From Maricaulis maris_C (GTDB lineage Bacteria > Pseudomonadota > Alphaproteobacteria > Caulobacterales > Maricaulaceae), in contig NZ_JAGDYT010000014.1 in assembly GCF_049116555.1 (NCBI RefSeq), positions 25,548-89,547 of the forward strand: DNA of 64,000 nt, given 5' to 3'. A program made the position numbers and the translations under genes. Of this stretch, positions 41,905 to 50,649 are shown in pieces (the stretch's first letter is position 1; the number at the start of each line of letters is the position of its first letter). The notes under the pieces are model-generated. The model was not told the DNA's origin and ran no database searches. It saw only the letters and a list, made by a program, of their open reading frames with translations.

Positions 41905-42810
41905 ATGCCCGATACACACGCACGCAAATTCTCTGGTCGGACACGGGATCTCGGCGGTTTCGAGGTTCGACGCGTACTGCCCTATGCCAAACAGCGCATG
42001 GTTGGTCCTTTCATCTTCTTCGATCAGATGGGCCCGGCCGAGTTCGCACCTGGTGACGGCATCGATGTTCGCCCCCACCCGCATATCGGACTGGCCACCG
42101 TGACCTACCTCTTCGACGGGGCCCTGCAGCATCGCGACAGCCTGGGTGAGGACCTGGTCATCCGACCGGGCGATGTGAACTGGATGACGGCCGGTCACGG
42201 GGTTGTCCATTCCGAACGCACCCCTGATCAGGAGCGCGCCGCCGGTCACAGGATGTATGGCATCCAGACCTGGGTGGCGCTGCCGCTGGACCATCAGGAC
42301 ATGGCGCCGGCCTTCTTCCATCACCCCGCAGCCAGCTTGCCCGATTTCGAGCGGGGCGGCGCCCGCTTCCGCCTGATACTCGGCACAGCCTGGGGCCAGG
42401 AAGCGCCGGTCGCGGTCTTCTCGCCAATCTTCTACCTGCATGGCGAAATGCCCGCTGGCAGCGAGGTCATGCTCGACATCGACCATGATGAGCGCGCCGT
42501 CTATGTCGTGGAGGGCCGCGTCATACTGGGCGATGACCCGGTCGAGCCCGGCGAAATGGCCGTTCTGGCCAGCGACGAGACACCCCGTTTGCGCGCGGAG
42601 CAGGACAGCCGGATCATGCTGTGCGGCGGGCGCTCGCTGGGCGCCCGCGTCATCGACTGGAATTTCGTCGGCCCGGACCGGGAGACGATTGCCAGAGCGC
42701 GTGAGGACTGGACCAGGGCCGCGCAATCCGGTTTCCCGGACACCGGGCGTTTCCGCCTGCCCGGCGGAGAAGGCGAGCACATCCCGGCGCCCGAGCCCGT
42801 CCGTCGCTGA
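41905..42810 (+). CDS. Pirin family protein
   Basis: A 301-residue bicupin. The N-terminal cupin carries the pirin metal motif in RPHPHIGLATVTYLFDG and MTAGHGVVHSE (His, His, His, Glu). Pirins bind Fe and may act as redox sensors or quercetinases. The ATG at 41905 follows GGAGG by 7 bases; an in-frame ATG 27 bases upstream lies before that site. It is divergent from the M28 peptidase and convergent with the propeller gene. Confidence 0.92.
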   Translation: MPDTHARKFSGRTRDLGGFEVRRVLPYAKQRMVGPFIFFDQMGPAEFAPGDGIDVRPHPHIGLATVTYLFDGALQHRDSLGEDLVIRPGDVNWMTAGHGVVHSERTPDQERAAGHRMYGIQTWVALPLDHQDMAPAFFHHPAASLPDFERGGARFRLILGTAWGQEAPVAVFSPIFYLHGEMPAGSEVMLDIDHDERAVYVVEGRVILGDDPVEPGEMAVLASDETPRLRAEQDSRIMLCGGRSLGARVIDWNFVGPDRETIARAREDWTRAAQSGFPDTGRFRLPGGEGEHIPAPEPVRR

Positions 42811-42812
42811 GG

Positions 42813-43703
42813 CTATTCGTGAACCAGCGATCGCGCACCGGTCTCAACCTCGACCCGGTATAGTCGCGTCTGATCATCACCGTCGGTCACCGACAGGAAA
42901 ACCGACCGCCCATCCGGGTGAAAATCAAAGGCTCCGAACCGCTCACCCGGCCCGGAGCGAAGGACAGCGTCCGGGACGCCACGCGCCTCCAGCCGGACCA
43001 GTGAGGACTGCACGCCGGTAGACACAATGGCATAGACCTCGCCCGACGGCGCGACATTGGGAAGCCCGATACGTCCTGTCTCTGGCGCCTCGGCCATCAC
43101 GGTTTCCGCGCCATCCGTCGCCGACACCTGAATGATCCGGGACTGCCCGGCTCCGTCCGTCCGGTCGAAAACCAGGGACAGCCCGTCCGGCGCCCATTTC
43201 GGATGGAAGTCCCGACCCGGCCCTGTGGTGAGCTGGCGTGCCACGGGGTCGCCACGGTCAAGGATCCACACATGGGGCCCCTGCGTCACGCGCACAAAGG
43301 CAATACGGTCGCCTGACGGGCTGATCTGGGTGTGCATTTCGCGTTCGGGCGTCTGGGTCAGGGCGCCAACCGAATTGTCGCCCAGCCGGACTTCATACAC
43401 ATCCCATATGTCGCTCATCCCGCGCGGACCACCAATGAAGGTCAACCGGTCTCCCTCAGGCGACCAGGCCGGATTCACGGACCAGCTCTGTCCGGTGGGC
43501 TGACGCGACGTCTCACCCGTCTCCAGATCGGTCACCAGAATATCCGCGGTCTCTGCCTCCAGATCGAACTGGAAATGCGCGACACGGCTACCGTCCGGCG
43601 ACACGCGCGGATGCGACTGCGCCTCGGCACCAACCTGCGTTCCCAGCAGGCCGGTGAAGGCCAACACGCCCTGTAGCGTCCTGACATAAGAGATCGGCTT
43701 CAC
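42813..43703 (-). CDS. Exported TolB-like beta-propeller protein
   Basis: A 296-residue protein with a signal peptide (to about residue 28) and TolB/PD40-type propeller repeats: HPRVSPDGSRVAHF, VNPAWSPEGDRLTFIGG, TQISPSGDRIAFV, HPKWAPDGLSLVF and FDFHPDGRSVFLS. It begins with GTG at 43703, 8 bases after GGAGG. It lacks a peptidase domain. A role in binding or envelope complexes is likely but not shown. Confidence 0.75.
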   Translation of the reverse strand: MKPISYVRTLQGVLAFTGLLGTQVGAEAQSHPRVSPDGSRVAHFQFDLEAETADILVTDLETGETSRQPTGQSWSVNPAWSPEGDRLTFIGGPRGMSDIWDVYEVRLGDNSVGALTQTPEREMHTQISPSGDRIAFVRVTQGPHVWILDRGDPVARQLTTGPGRDFHPKWAPDGLSLVFDRTDGAGQSRIIQVSATDGAETVMAEAPETGRIGLPNVAPSGEVYAIVSTGVQSSLVRLEARGVPDAVLRSGPGERFGAFDFHPDGRSVFLSVTDGDDQTRLYRVEVETGARSLVHE

Positions 43704-43781
43704 GACATCATACCTCCGCCAAAGCCCGAGCCAGATCGCAGTCTAGACAGGCAGGTCGGTGGGCCCGGCATGAATTTTCCG

Positions 43782-44888
43782 TCATTCCGGAATGTCGAGG
43801 GCGCGGCCAGTGATGTAATAGGTCGCAAAACTGGCCAGCCAGTGGCCGCCCGCATAGTCATCGCCGGTCACCGAAGCGATGCCGCTCTCGGCATGACGCG
43901 CGGCCGTCGCAAGCAGGCTGGCACGACGCGGATCATCCCTCGGCAATGCGTCGGCAATGGCTTCGAGATTCCAGGCCCGCGACAAATTCACGCCGTCCAG
44001 ATGCACCAGCTTGCCATCTGAGGCATCCAGCACAATGCCCGGCTCCAGCCAGTCCGCCGAGCCGTCTGTGGGAATGTCCGGAAGGAAGGCTGAGAGCCAA
44101 TCGGCATAGGCCTGCCGGTCCATGACGCGGCGCATCAGATCTGCTTCCATCAGGCAGGGCGACAGGAAATCCTCACCCGAGGGCTCATAGCCGATCGGAC
44201 AGGCCTGGTCGCCGGCATGGAAGCGCAGACTGGTCGCCACCAGCATCGCTTCCAGCTCCGTATCACCAGCTGTGCGTGCCCAATCCAGCGCCAGCGCAAA
44301 TCCGAAGGCCGACTGATTGTGGGTCCCGATCCGGATCGGGTAGGCGAGATTGGGCAACCAGGACCGGTATCGGTCTGCGACAACAGCCTCCAGGGGGGCC
44401 AGCGCCTCGGCCCAGCGCACGGCGCGGGGATCATCCCACTCGCGCAGTTCGGCGGACAATTGAAGCAGCCAGGCAAGCCCATAGGGGCGCTCGTAAGACG
44501 CGCGACCCTCGGCCTGAAAATAGGCCACTTCACCCGCCATCGCCTCGGGATTGAGATGGCCATCCAGCGCGGCTGTCGCCGCGGCATCGGCCGCCTCGTC
44601 CAGGCCGCCGCGCAGGAGGCGCACGATCAGCCAGTGGCCGTGCACGGCCGAATGCCAGTCATAACAACCATAGAAGGCCGGGTGCAGGTCGCGCGGGGTG
44701 CGGGCATCTGAGTCGGACTGCAGCACGTGAGATATCTTGTTGGGGTATTCGCGGTCGACACAGTCCAGGGCGAGCTGGAGAAAATGCGTTTCACGCGACG
44801 GCGCGGGGCTTTCAGACTGAGCGTCGGCGATGTTGCTGCAAAGAAAAGCGAAATTTGCGATTACCAGAAAAAATGTTCGCGATAACAT
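43782..44888 (-). CDS. DUF2891 family exported protein
   Basis: A 368-residue protein with a signal peptide (cut near ADAQ) and the DUF2891 signature HPAFYGCYDWHSAVHGHW, followed by helical segments with WLPNLAYPIRIGTHNQSAFG and YAGGHWLASF. The family is probably an all-helical alpha/alpha barrel; its enzymatic role is not established. AAGGGAAG precedes the ATG. The gene is upstream of the propeller gene on the same strand and divergent from pckA. Confidence 0.9.
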   Translation of the reverse strand: MLSRTFFLVIANFAFLCSNIADAQSESPAPSRETHFLQLALDCVDREYPNKISHVLQSDSDARTPRDLHPAFYGCYDWHSAVHGHWLIVRLLRGGLDEAADAAATAALDGHLNPEAMAGEVAYFQAEGRASYERPYGLAWLLQLSAELREWDDPRAVRWAEALAPLEAVVADRYRSWLPNLAYPIRIGTHNQSAFGFALALDWARTAGDTELEAMLVATSLRFHAGDQACPIGYEPSGEDFLSPCLMEADLMRRVMDRQAYADWLSAFLPDIPTDGSADWLEPGIVLDASDGKLVHLDGVNLSRAWNLEAIADALPRDDPRRASLLATAARHAESGIASVTGDDYAGGHWLASFATYYITGRALDIPE

Positions 44889-45123
44889 GGACTTCCCTTG
44901 CCTTCATTGCATTTCTGAACCGTGCCTTTTTGGCTTTTCTGGTCCCTGTCTATCTGCTACCGGCCCCATACCATGAGTGTTTGGCGGGACTGGCAAGTGA
45001 CTTGCGTCCGTCGACGATACAGGCCCGTCCCTGCCCCGTTTCGGGGCGTCCGGCGGGCGAACAAACGTTCTGCCTGACGACGCGGGAAAAAGCGCCGCAG
45101 GTACACTGGGGGTAAGGAAAATC
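44889..45123. promoter_or_regulatory. Divergent region between DUF2891 and pckA
   Basis: A 235-base gap holding the promoters of both genes. A GCCCCG–TTT–CGGGGC hairpin (45033–45047) lies in the pckA leader without a T-run. A ribosome-binding AAGGA precedes the pckA ATG. I recognise no operator. Confidence 0.4.
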
Positions 45124-46737
45124 ATGTCCAAGTCCGAAGGTCTTGATGGCGGTCTCGAGGCACTGGGTGTCCAGGCCGGAACGGTCAATCTCAACTGGAA
45201 CGAGCCGCGGCTCTACCAGGAAGCAGTTCAACGCGGCGAAGCCGAGGTCGCCGAAGGTGGCGCCCTCGTCGCCAAGACCGGCGCCCATACGGGCCGCTCG
45301 GCCAAGGACAAGTTCACCGTCCGCGACGACGTCACCGAGAACCAGGTCTGGTGGGACAATAACGCCGCCATTTCGCCGGCGCATTTCGATGCCCTGTGGG
45401 AAGACTTCCAGGCCCACATGGCGGGCAAGGAACTCTTCGTCCAGCAATTGTTCGGCGGCGCCGATCTGGATCACCGCCTGCCCGTGCGCGTCGTCAACGA
45501 GCTGGCCTGGCACTCGCTTTTCATCCGGCATCTCCTGCGCGTTCCCGCTGCAGAGGAATATGCCGGGTTCGCGGCCGAGTTCACCATCATCAACCTGCCC
45601 AGCTTCAAGGCCGACCCGTCGCGCCATGGCTGCCGGTCCGAGACCGTGATCGGCGTCGATTTCGAGCGCCGCATGGTGCTGATCGGCGGAACCTCCTATG
45701 CCGGCGAGACCAAGAAATCGGTCTTCACCATTCTCAACTATCTCCTGCCGGCCAAGGGCATCATGCCGATGCATTGCTCGGTCAACGCACGTGAAGACGG
45801 CAGCGATGCCGCGATCTTCTTCGGCCTGTCCGGGACCGGCAAGACGACGCTGTCCGCCGATGCCAGCCGCACGCTGGTCGGCGATGACGAGCATGGCTGG
45901 TCGCCCAATGGCCTGTTCAATTTCGAAGGCGGTTGCTACGCCAAGATGATCCGCCTCTCGGCCGAGGCCGAACCGGAAATCCACGCCACCACGAAGATGT
46001 GGGGCACGGTACTCGAGAACGTCGTCATGGACCCGGAGACCCGCGTCCTCGACCTCGATGATGACAGCCTGGCCGAGAACAGCCGTGGCGCCTACCCGCT
46101 CTCGGCCATTCCCAACGCCTCGGAGACCGGACGCTGCGGTCACCCCAAGAATGTCGTCATGCTCACCTGTGACGCCTTCGGCATCATGCCGCCGATTGCC
46201 AAGCTGACCCCGGCCCAGGCCATGTACCACTTCCTGTCGGGCTATACCGCCAAGGTTGCCGGTACCGAGAAAGGGGTGACCGAACCGTCCGCCACCTTCT
46301 CGACCTGTTTCGGCGCGCCCTTCATGCCGCGTCACCCGTCGGAATACGGGGCCCTGCTGCGCGAGCTGATCGCCGAACACGGTGTCGATTGCTGGCTGGT
46401 CAATACCGGCTGGACCGGCGGCGCCTATGGCACCGGCCAGCGCATGCCGATCAAGGCCACCCGCGCCCTGCTCAACGCCGCCCTGGATGGCTCACTCAAC
46501 AGCGCCGCTTTCCGCGAAGACCCGAATTTCGGCTTCATGGTGCCGATCGCGGTGGATGGCGTTGATGCCGGCATTCTCGACCCGCGCTCGACCTGGGCCG
46601 ACAAGGCGGCCTATGACGACCGTGCCGCCTCGCTGGTCGCCATGTTCAACGAGAATTTCAAGACTTTCGAAGGCCATGTCGCGCCCTATGTTCGCGCTGC
46701 GGCTCCGAAAGTGCGCGAGCTGACAGCGGCTGAATAA
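45124..46737 (+). CDS. pckA: Phosphoenolpyruvate carboxykinase (ATP)
   Basis: A 537-residue ATP-type PEPCK, standard length. It converts oxaloacetate and ATP to PEP, CO2 and ADP, the entry to gluconeogenesis. The kinase P-loop is GLSGTGKTTLSAD, the substrate-binding region has TGRSAKDKF near the N-terminus, and FCEG-like metal residues are replaced by the normal FEGGCYAK segment. A good intrinsic terminator follows. No chvG/chvI or hprK is adjacent. Confidence 0.97.
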   Translation: MSKSEGLDGGLEALGVQAGTVNLNWNEPRLYQEAVQRGEAEVAEGGALVAKTGAHTGRSAKDKFTVRDDVTENQVWWDNNAAISPAHFDALWEDFQAHMAGKELFVQQLFGGADLDHRLPVRVVNELAWHSLFIRHLLRVPAAEEYAGFAAEFTIINLPSFKADPSRHGCRSETVIGVDFERRMVLIGGTSYAGETKKSVFTILNYLLPAKGIMPMHCSVNAREDGSDAAIFFGLSGTGKTTLSADASRTLVGDDEHGWSPNGLFNFEGGCYAKMIRLSAEAEPEIHATTKMWGTVLENVVMDPETRVLDLDDDSLAENSRGAYPLSAIPNASETGRCGHPKNVVMLTCDAFGIMPPIAKLTPAQAMYHFLSGYTAKVAGTEKGVTEPSATFSTCFGAPFMPRHPSEYGALLRELIAEHGVDCWLVNTGWTGGAYGTGQRMPIKATRALLNAALDGSLNSAAFREDPNFGFMVPIAVDGVDAGILDPRSTWADKAAYDDRAASLVAMFNENFKTFEGHVAPYVRAAAPKVRELTAAE

Positions 46738-46763
46738 GCTTCGGCGTCACCCGCGAAAACAAC

Positions 46764-46793
46764 AAAGCCCCGGCCGCTTGGTCGGGGCTTTTT
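46764..46793 (+). terminator. Rho-independent terminator of pckA
   Basis: A 12-bp stem (46764–46775 with 46780–46791, one G·T pair) with a GCTT loop, ending in TTTTT, 27 bases after the pckA stop codon. Confidence 0.92.
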
Positions 46794-46927
46794 CTTGGCT
46801 GGGCGGGGGAAAGCGTACGCTCAGCCCCGGGGGATGACGGTGGGTTGGGGCGTATTCCTTGTGTCGAGGGCAGAGTTCAAGGCATGGAGCCAGGGGGGCC
46901 CGGCAAGACAAATGAACCGCGCTCCCC

Positions 46928-47338
46928 TCACCCCTGCTTCGGCGCCAGACGATGCCCCAACCAGGCCATCGGCAGGAAAACCGCCAGCCCGGCCGCCCAC
47001 ATCCAGAGCGGGCTCGGGATGAAGATGAGATTGCTCAGGCCGGCGAAGAGCAGGCCGCCACCCGCCATCATGGAAAGGGCGAGATGATGGGAACGGGCCA
47101 GAGCGCTGGTCACCCAGCCGGCCGCCAGGGCGCCGCCAGCCCAGGCCGCAACAACTGCCATGCGATTGATATCCGGCACCTGGGCCATGGCCGCGCGCAT
47201 GGCGTCGGCATCGCTCATATCCTCCGGCAGCAACCCCTCCGGCAGGGGTAGCGCCATATGACCGGCGGCTTCGAGCAGGCCGGTCATGATGCCGCCGGCA
47301 ATGACGCCGGCCAGGACGGACAGGATGATGCGGATCAT
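46928..47338 (-). CDS. Small multi-pass membrane protein
   Basis: A 136-residue protein with about four membrane segments (residues 3–22, 60–80, 88–104 and 108–128), separated by a short acidic loop near 35–55. I do not recognise the family. I chose the ATG at 47338, preceded by GGGAG; the frame is open a further 60 bases but reads as Pro/Arg-rich sequence. Its downstream end faces the pckA terminator. Confidence 0.65.
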   Translation of the reverse strand: MIRIILSVLAGVIAGGIMTGLLEAAGHMALPLPEGLLPEDMSDADAMRAAMAQVPDINRMAVVAAWAGGALAAGWVTSALARSHHLALSMMAGGGLLFAGLSNLIFIPSPLWMWAAGLAVFLPMAWLGHRLAPKQG

Positions 47339-47607
47339 GACGGGCTCCCGATCTCGGCGCAGCGTCACAGGAGGCGCAGCCGGGCCGACAGGCGCCAAGA
47401 TTGCCCCAGCATGATGCGTGCGACCAGCCCACAGGCTGCGGAGAAAATCTTGTCGGCCAGTGTGACCTTTAACACCCGATTACAGAATTTCTGCCAAAAA
47501 GGGTTTGACGGCGCGAAATTTTTGCGCACTTCTTGTTTTCGAGTTTTGCAGGTGCAGCAATCGTGCTGACGCCGGCACGCCGCCAACGCGGCAGAGGATT
47601 TGTCGAT

Positions 47608-47757
47608 ATGGCCAGCGCCATGGACATGACCAGCCACCGTCAGCCGACCCTTTCGGGTTCGGACCTGACCGGCTGCGCCATTCTCGGCGGCCTCGGTACC
47701 ACCACCACGATTACCATGACGACCTCCTGGACAAGGGGAGCGGCCAACGTGGCGTAG
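47608..47757 (+). CDS. thrL: thr operon leader peptide
   Basis: A 49-codon open frame beginning at the ATG (47608), with AGAGGA 9 bases upstream. Codons 31–39 read Thr-Thr-Thr-Thr-Ile-Thr-Met-Thr-Thr (47698–47724), i.e. seven Thr codons and one Ile in nine, as in E. coli ThrL. It ends at TAG (47755–47757), directly before an attenuator hairpin and the aspartokinase–homoserine dehydrogenase gene. Its role is to let ribosome stalling at Thr codons control transcription of thrABC. The assignment follows from position, codon content and the terminator; the exact start is less sure. Confidence 0.8.
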   Translation: MASAMDMTSHRQPTLSGSDLTGCAILGGLGTTTTITMTTSWTRGAANVA

Positions 47758-47815
47758 CGGTACCAGACACACCGCACACACCGAACCCGCTCCCCAACCG
47801 GCGAGCGGGTTTTTT
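47735..47815 (+). terminator. Threonine attenuator: mutually exclusive antiterminator and terminator
   Basis: Terminator: AACCCGCTC (47784–47792) pairs with GAGCGGGTT (47803–47811), 9 bp, followed by six T (47810–47815). Antiterminator: GGGGAGCGG (47735–47743), inside the last codons of the leader, is perfectly complementary to CCGCTCCCC (47787–47795), which overlaps the left terminator arm, so the two helices exclude each other. Another 9-bp pairing (47672–47680 with 47750–47758, one G·U) joins the leader to its stop codon. Stalling at the Thr codons should favour the antiterminator. Confidence 0.85.
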
Positions 47816-47905
47816 CATGTCCGAATTCAAGCCCAGACCCCTCAAATCCACACCGATCTCACTCACCACACATCTCACATCGACCCGACCCGAAGGACCC
47901 GACCC

Positions 47906-49708
47906 ATGGCCTTGCCAGACCAGCCCCAACCCGACCAACCCAGCCTTCCGCTCAAACTCAGCGTTCTCAAATTCGGCAGCTCTGTCCTGTTCACGCCGGA
48001 CGATTATGCCCGCGCCGCGCACGAGATCTATCGCCATGTCCGCGCCGGCGAGAAGGTTGTCGCTGTCGTCTCAGCCCTTGATGGCGAGACCGATGCCCTC
48101 TTCGGCGTCGGCAATGATGTCGGCCAGGGCTGCTCGGACGCACTGCTGGCGCGCCTGGTCCGGTGCGGCGAGCTGAAATCGGCAGCGCTGATGGGTCTGG
48201 CCCTGGAACGCTCCGGCATCCCGTCCGCCGTGGTTGATCCGCATGAAATGGACTTGCGGGCCGAAGGCGAGGCGCTGGACGCCAATCTGACCGGGCTGGA
48301 CAAGAAAAGGGTCCTCGCCCGCTTCGAGACGGTTGATGTGATTGTAGCGCCGGGCTTCTTCGGTGAAGGCAAGGACGGACCGGTGACCCTGGGTCGGGGT
48401 GGCACGGATCTGACCGCAGTCGAGTTCGCCCATTGGCTGGGCGCGGACCGGGTACGGCTGATCAAGGATGTCGACGGGGTCTATACCGATGATCCCGCCA
48501 AGGTCGCGAATGCCAAGCGGCTCGACCAGCTCGATTATGATGAAGCCGCCAAAGTGAGCCGCGGCCTGGTCCAGGACAAGGCCATCACGCGGGCCAAGGA
48601 ACAGAATGTGGTCATCGAGGTCGCCGCGCTCGGACGCCCCTACGCCACGCGTATTGCCGCCGTCGAAAAACGGGCCGGCGACGGCCTCGAAGCGCGACAG
48701 CTCAAGGTCGCCATTCTTGGACATGGCGCTGTTGGCGCCGGCGTGTGTCGACATCTTCTCGCTCATCCCGGCCGCTTCGCCCTCAACCCGGTCCTTGTCC
48801 GCGACCCCGATCAACATCGCGCCGGAGCCCCCGCCGCACTCGCCTTCACCGCCGATCCGGCCGAAGCCCTGGCCAATGATCCCGATATTGTGGTCGAGAC
48901 AATTGGCGGAACCGGGTTGGCCCGCGCCCTCTCCCAGAGCGTCTTGCGCGAGGGCGCTCACCTCGTCACCGCCAACAAGGCGGTGATGGCGCTCGATTTT
49001 GAACGCTTGCACGAATTGGCGGAGGAGAATGGCCGCTCACTGCGCTACTCCGCGACGATTGGCGGCGGCGTCCCCATCCTCGAACTGGTCGACCTGCTTG
49101 CCGCCAATGACACCCTCCTTACGGTCGAAGGCGTGTTGAACGGGACCTGTAATTTCGTTCTCGGGCAGCTCGGCAAGGGCGTGCCGCTCGCTGATGCGGT
49201 CGCTGAGGCGCAAAGGCTCGGCTTTGCCGAAGCGGATCCGAGTGCCGATATCGATGGTTGTGACGCGGCCGACAAGCTCGCCATTCTGGTTCGCCATGCC
49301 TTCGGGGTCGCCCTTCACCCCGACCAGATCAGCCGCGAAAGCCTCAGCGACCTGTCCGCCGCCCGCATCGCTGCAGTCAATGAGCAAGGCCTCGTCTTCA
49401 AGCAGGTCGCCCGCTGCAGCACCACAGCGGACGGGCAGGTTGAGGCCCACGTCGAAATCCGGGCCCTGGCGCCCGATCACCCCCTGGCCGGGCTCGTCAA
49501 TGAGGGCAATGGTGCCCTGTTCGAGCTGCCATCCGGCCAGGTCGGCGTCTTCGGCAAGGGCGCCGGGCGCTGGCCGACCGCCGAAGCTGTCTTTGCCGAC
49601 ATCATGGATATCCAGCGCGCCTCCATCCTGCCGCCTTCCGATGCATCGCGCATGCCGGAGAATCCGCTTAGCCATATCCGCCGGATGTCCTCGAGGACCG
49701 TGGCATGA
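47906..49708 (+). CDS. thrA: Bifunctional aspartokinase / homoserine dehydrogenase, without ACT domains
   Basis: A 600-residue fusion. The aspartokinase half (about 15–265) has LKFGSSVL, GRGGTDLTAVEFA and LIKDVDGVYTDDPAKV; the homoserine dehydrogenase half (about 270–595) has ILGHGAVGAGV (NAD(P)-binding), TANKAVMA, GGVPILELVD and GTCNFVLGQL. The kinase half ends at about residue 265 and the dehydrogenase starts at once, so there is no room for the two ACT domains that carry threonine feedback in E. coli ThrA (820 residues). GAAGGA precedes the ATG. First gene of thrABC, behind an attenuator; the stop overlaps thrB (ATGA). Confidence 0.93.
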   Translation: MALPDQPQPDQPSLPLKLSVLKFGSSVLFTPDDYARAAHEIYRHVRAGEKVVAVVSALDGETDALFGVGNDVGQGCSDALLARLVRCGELKSAALMGLALERSGIPSAVVDPHEMDLRAEGEALDANLTGLDKKRVLARFETVDVIVAPGFFGEGKDGPVTLGRGGTDLTAVEFAHWLGADRVRLIKDVDGVYTDDPAKVANAKRLDQLDYDEAAKVSRGLVQDKAITRAKEQNVVIEVAALGRPYATRIAAVEKRAGDGLEARQLKVAILGHGAVGAGVCRHLLAHPGRFALNPVLVRDPDQHRAGAPAALAFTADPAEALANDPDIVVETIGGTGLARALSQSVLREGAHLVTANKAVMALDFERLHELAEENGRSLRYSATIGGGVPILELVDLLAANDTLLTVEGVLNGTCNFVLGQLGKGVPLADAVAEAQRLGFAEADPSADIDGCDAADKLAILVRHAFGVALHPDQISRESLSDLSAARIAAVNEQGLVFKQVARCSTTADGQVEAHVEIRALAPDHPLAGLVNEGNGALFELPSGQVGVFGKGAGRWPTAEAVFADIMDIQRASILPPSDASRMPENPLSHIRRMSSRTVA

Positions 49709-50649
49709 GCAAACCCCCATCGCTGGCGCGCGCAAGCGCGCCGGCCAGTATCGGCAATGTCGGCGTCGGGTTTGACGTGCTCGGCCTCGCCTTCGACGCC
49801 GTGCGTGACACAGTGACGGCACGCCGCGAAGCCGTGCCAGGGGTCCGGTTGGGCCATGTCTCCGGACTGGTCGAGGCGCTGCCGTCAGAAGTCGAGGGCA
49901 ATTGCGCCCTCGCCGCGGCCCATGCCGTGCTTCAGGCGGCGGGCGCGCCCTGCGGCCTGACCATCGATATTCACAAAGGCGTGCCGCTGAGCGCCGGCAT
50001 GGGCGGGTCCGCGGCTTCAGCTGTCGCGGCCGCCGGCGCGGTCAATGCGCTCCTGGGGTCACCGTTCGGGCTCGCCGAACTCCTGCCTCTCGCCATGGAA
50101 GGCGAGAAAGTCTCTGCCGATCCGCCGCCCTGGGACAATGTCATGGCGGCCCTGATGGGGGGGCTGGTCGTGGCCGGCCAGATTGACCCGCCACTGATCC
50201 GTCGCCTGCCCCTGCCAGCCGGCGTGGCCTGCATCCTCTTCCATCCTGATCGCAAGGTGGAGACCCAGCGCGCCCGCGAACTGCTCGCCCCGACCATCGC
50301 CAAGGACATTGCCGTCGAGCATGCCCGCAATATGGCCAGCTTCGTCGCCGGCTGTGCGATCAATGATCTCGACCTGGTGCGCGCCGGCCTGCGCGATGTC
50401 TTCATCGAGCCGCAGCGCCGCCCCCTCCTGCCGGAACTTGAACCGGTGCAGGCTGCGGCCCTCGCCGCCGGCGCACTGGGTTGCTCCTTCTCCGGGTCAG
50501 GCCCGTCGGTCTTCGCCTGGGCTCTGGAAGCCGACCTCCCGGCCGTCGAACGCGCCATGGCTGACGCCTTCCGTGCCGCAGATTGTGACGCCAACGCCTA
50601 TGACGCGCCGATCGACTCGGCCGGACTGCGCGTGGAGTCGGTGGAATGA
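49705..50649 (+). CDS. thrB: Homoserine kinase (GHMP family)
   Basis: A 314-residue GHMP kinase. The ATP-binding loop is PLSAGMGGSAASAVAAAGAVN, and the C-terminal GALGCSFSGSGPSVFAW is the third GHMP motif. It phosphorylates homoserine. The ATG overlaps the thrA stop (49705–49708) and the stop overlaps thrC (50646–50649). Many alphaproteobacteria use an unrelated APH-type homoserine kinase, so the GHMP form here is notable. Confidence 0.93.
   Translation: MSKPPSLARASAPASIGNVGVGFDVLGLAFDAVRDTVTARREAVPGVRLGHVSGLVEALPSEVEGNCALAAAHAVLQAAGAPCGLTIDIHKGVPLSAGMGGSAASAVAAAGAVNALLGSPFGLAELLPLAMEGEKVSADPPPWDNVMAALMGGLVVAGQIDPPLIRRLPLPAGVACILFHPDRKVETQRARELLAPTIAKDIAVEHARNMASFVAGCAINDLDLVRAGLRDVFIEPQRRPLLPELEPVQAAALAAGALGCSFSGSGPSVFAWALEADLPAVERAMADAFRAADCDANAYDAPIDSAGLRVESVE

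Noticed and set aside
44950..46380. 476-residue minus-strand frame opposite pckA
   Set aside because: The plus strand is a full PEP carboxykinase; the opposite frame is a GC-rich shadow.
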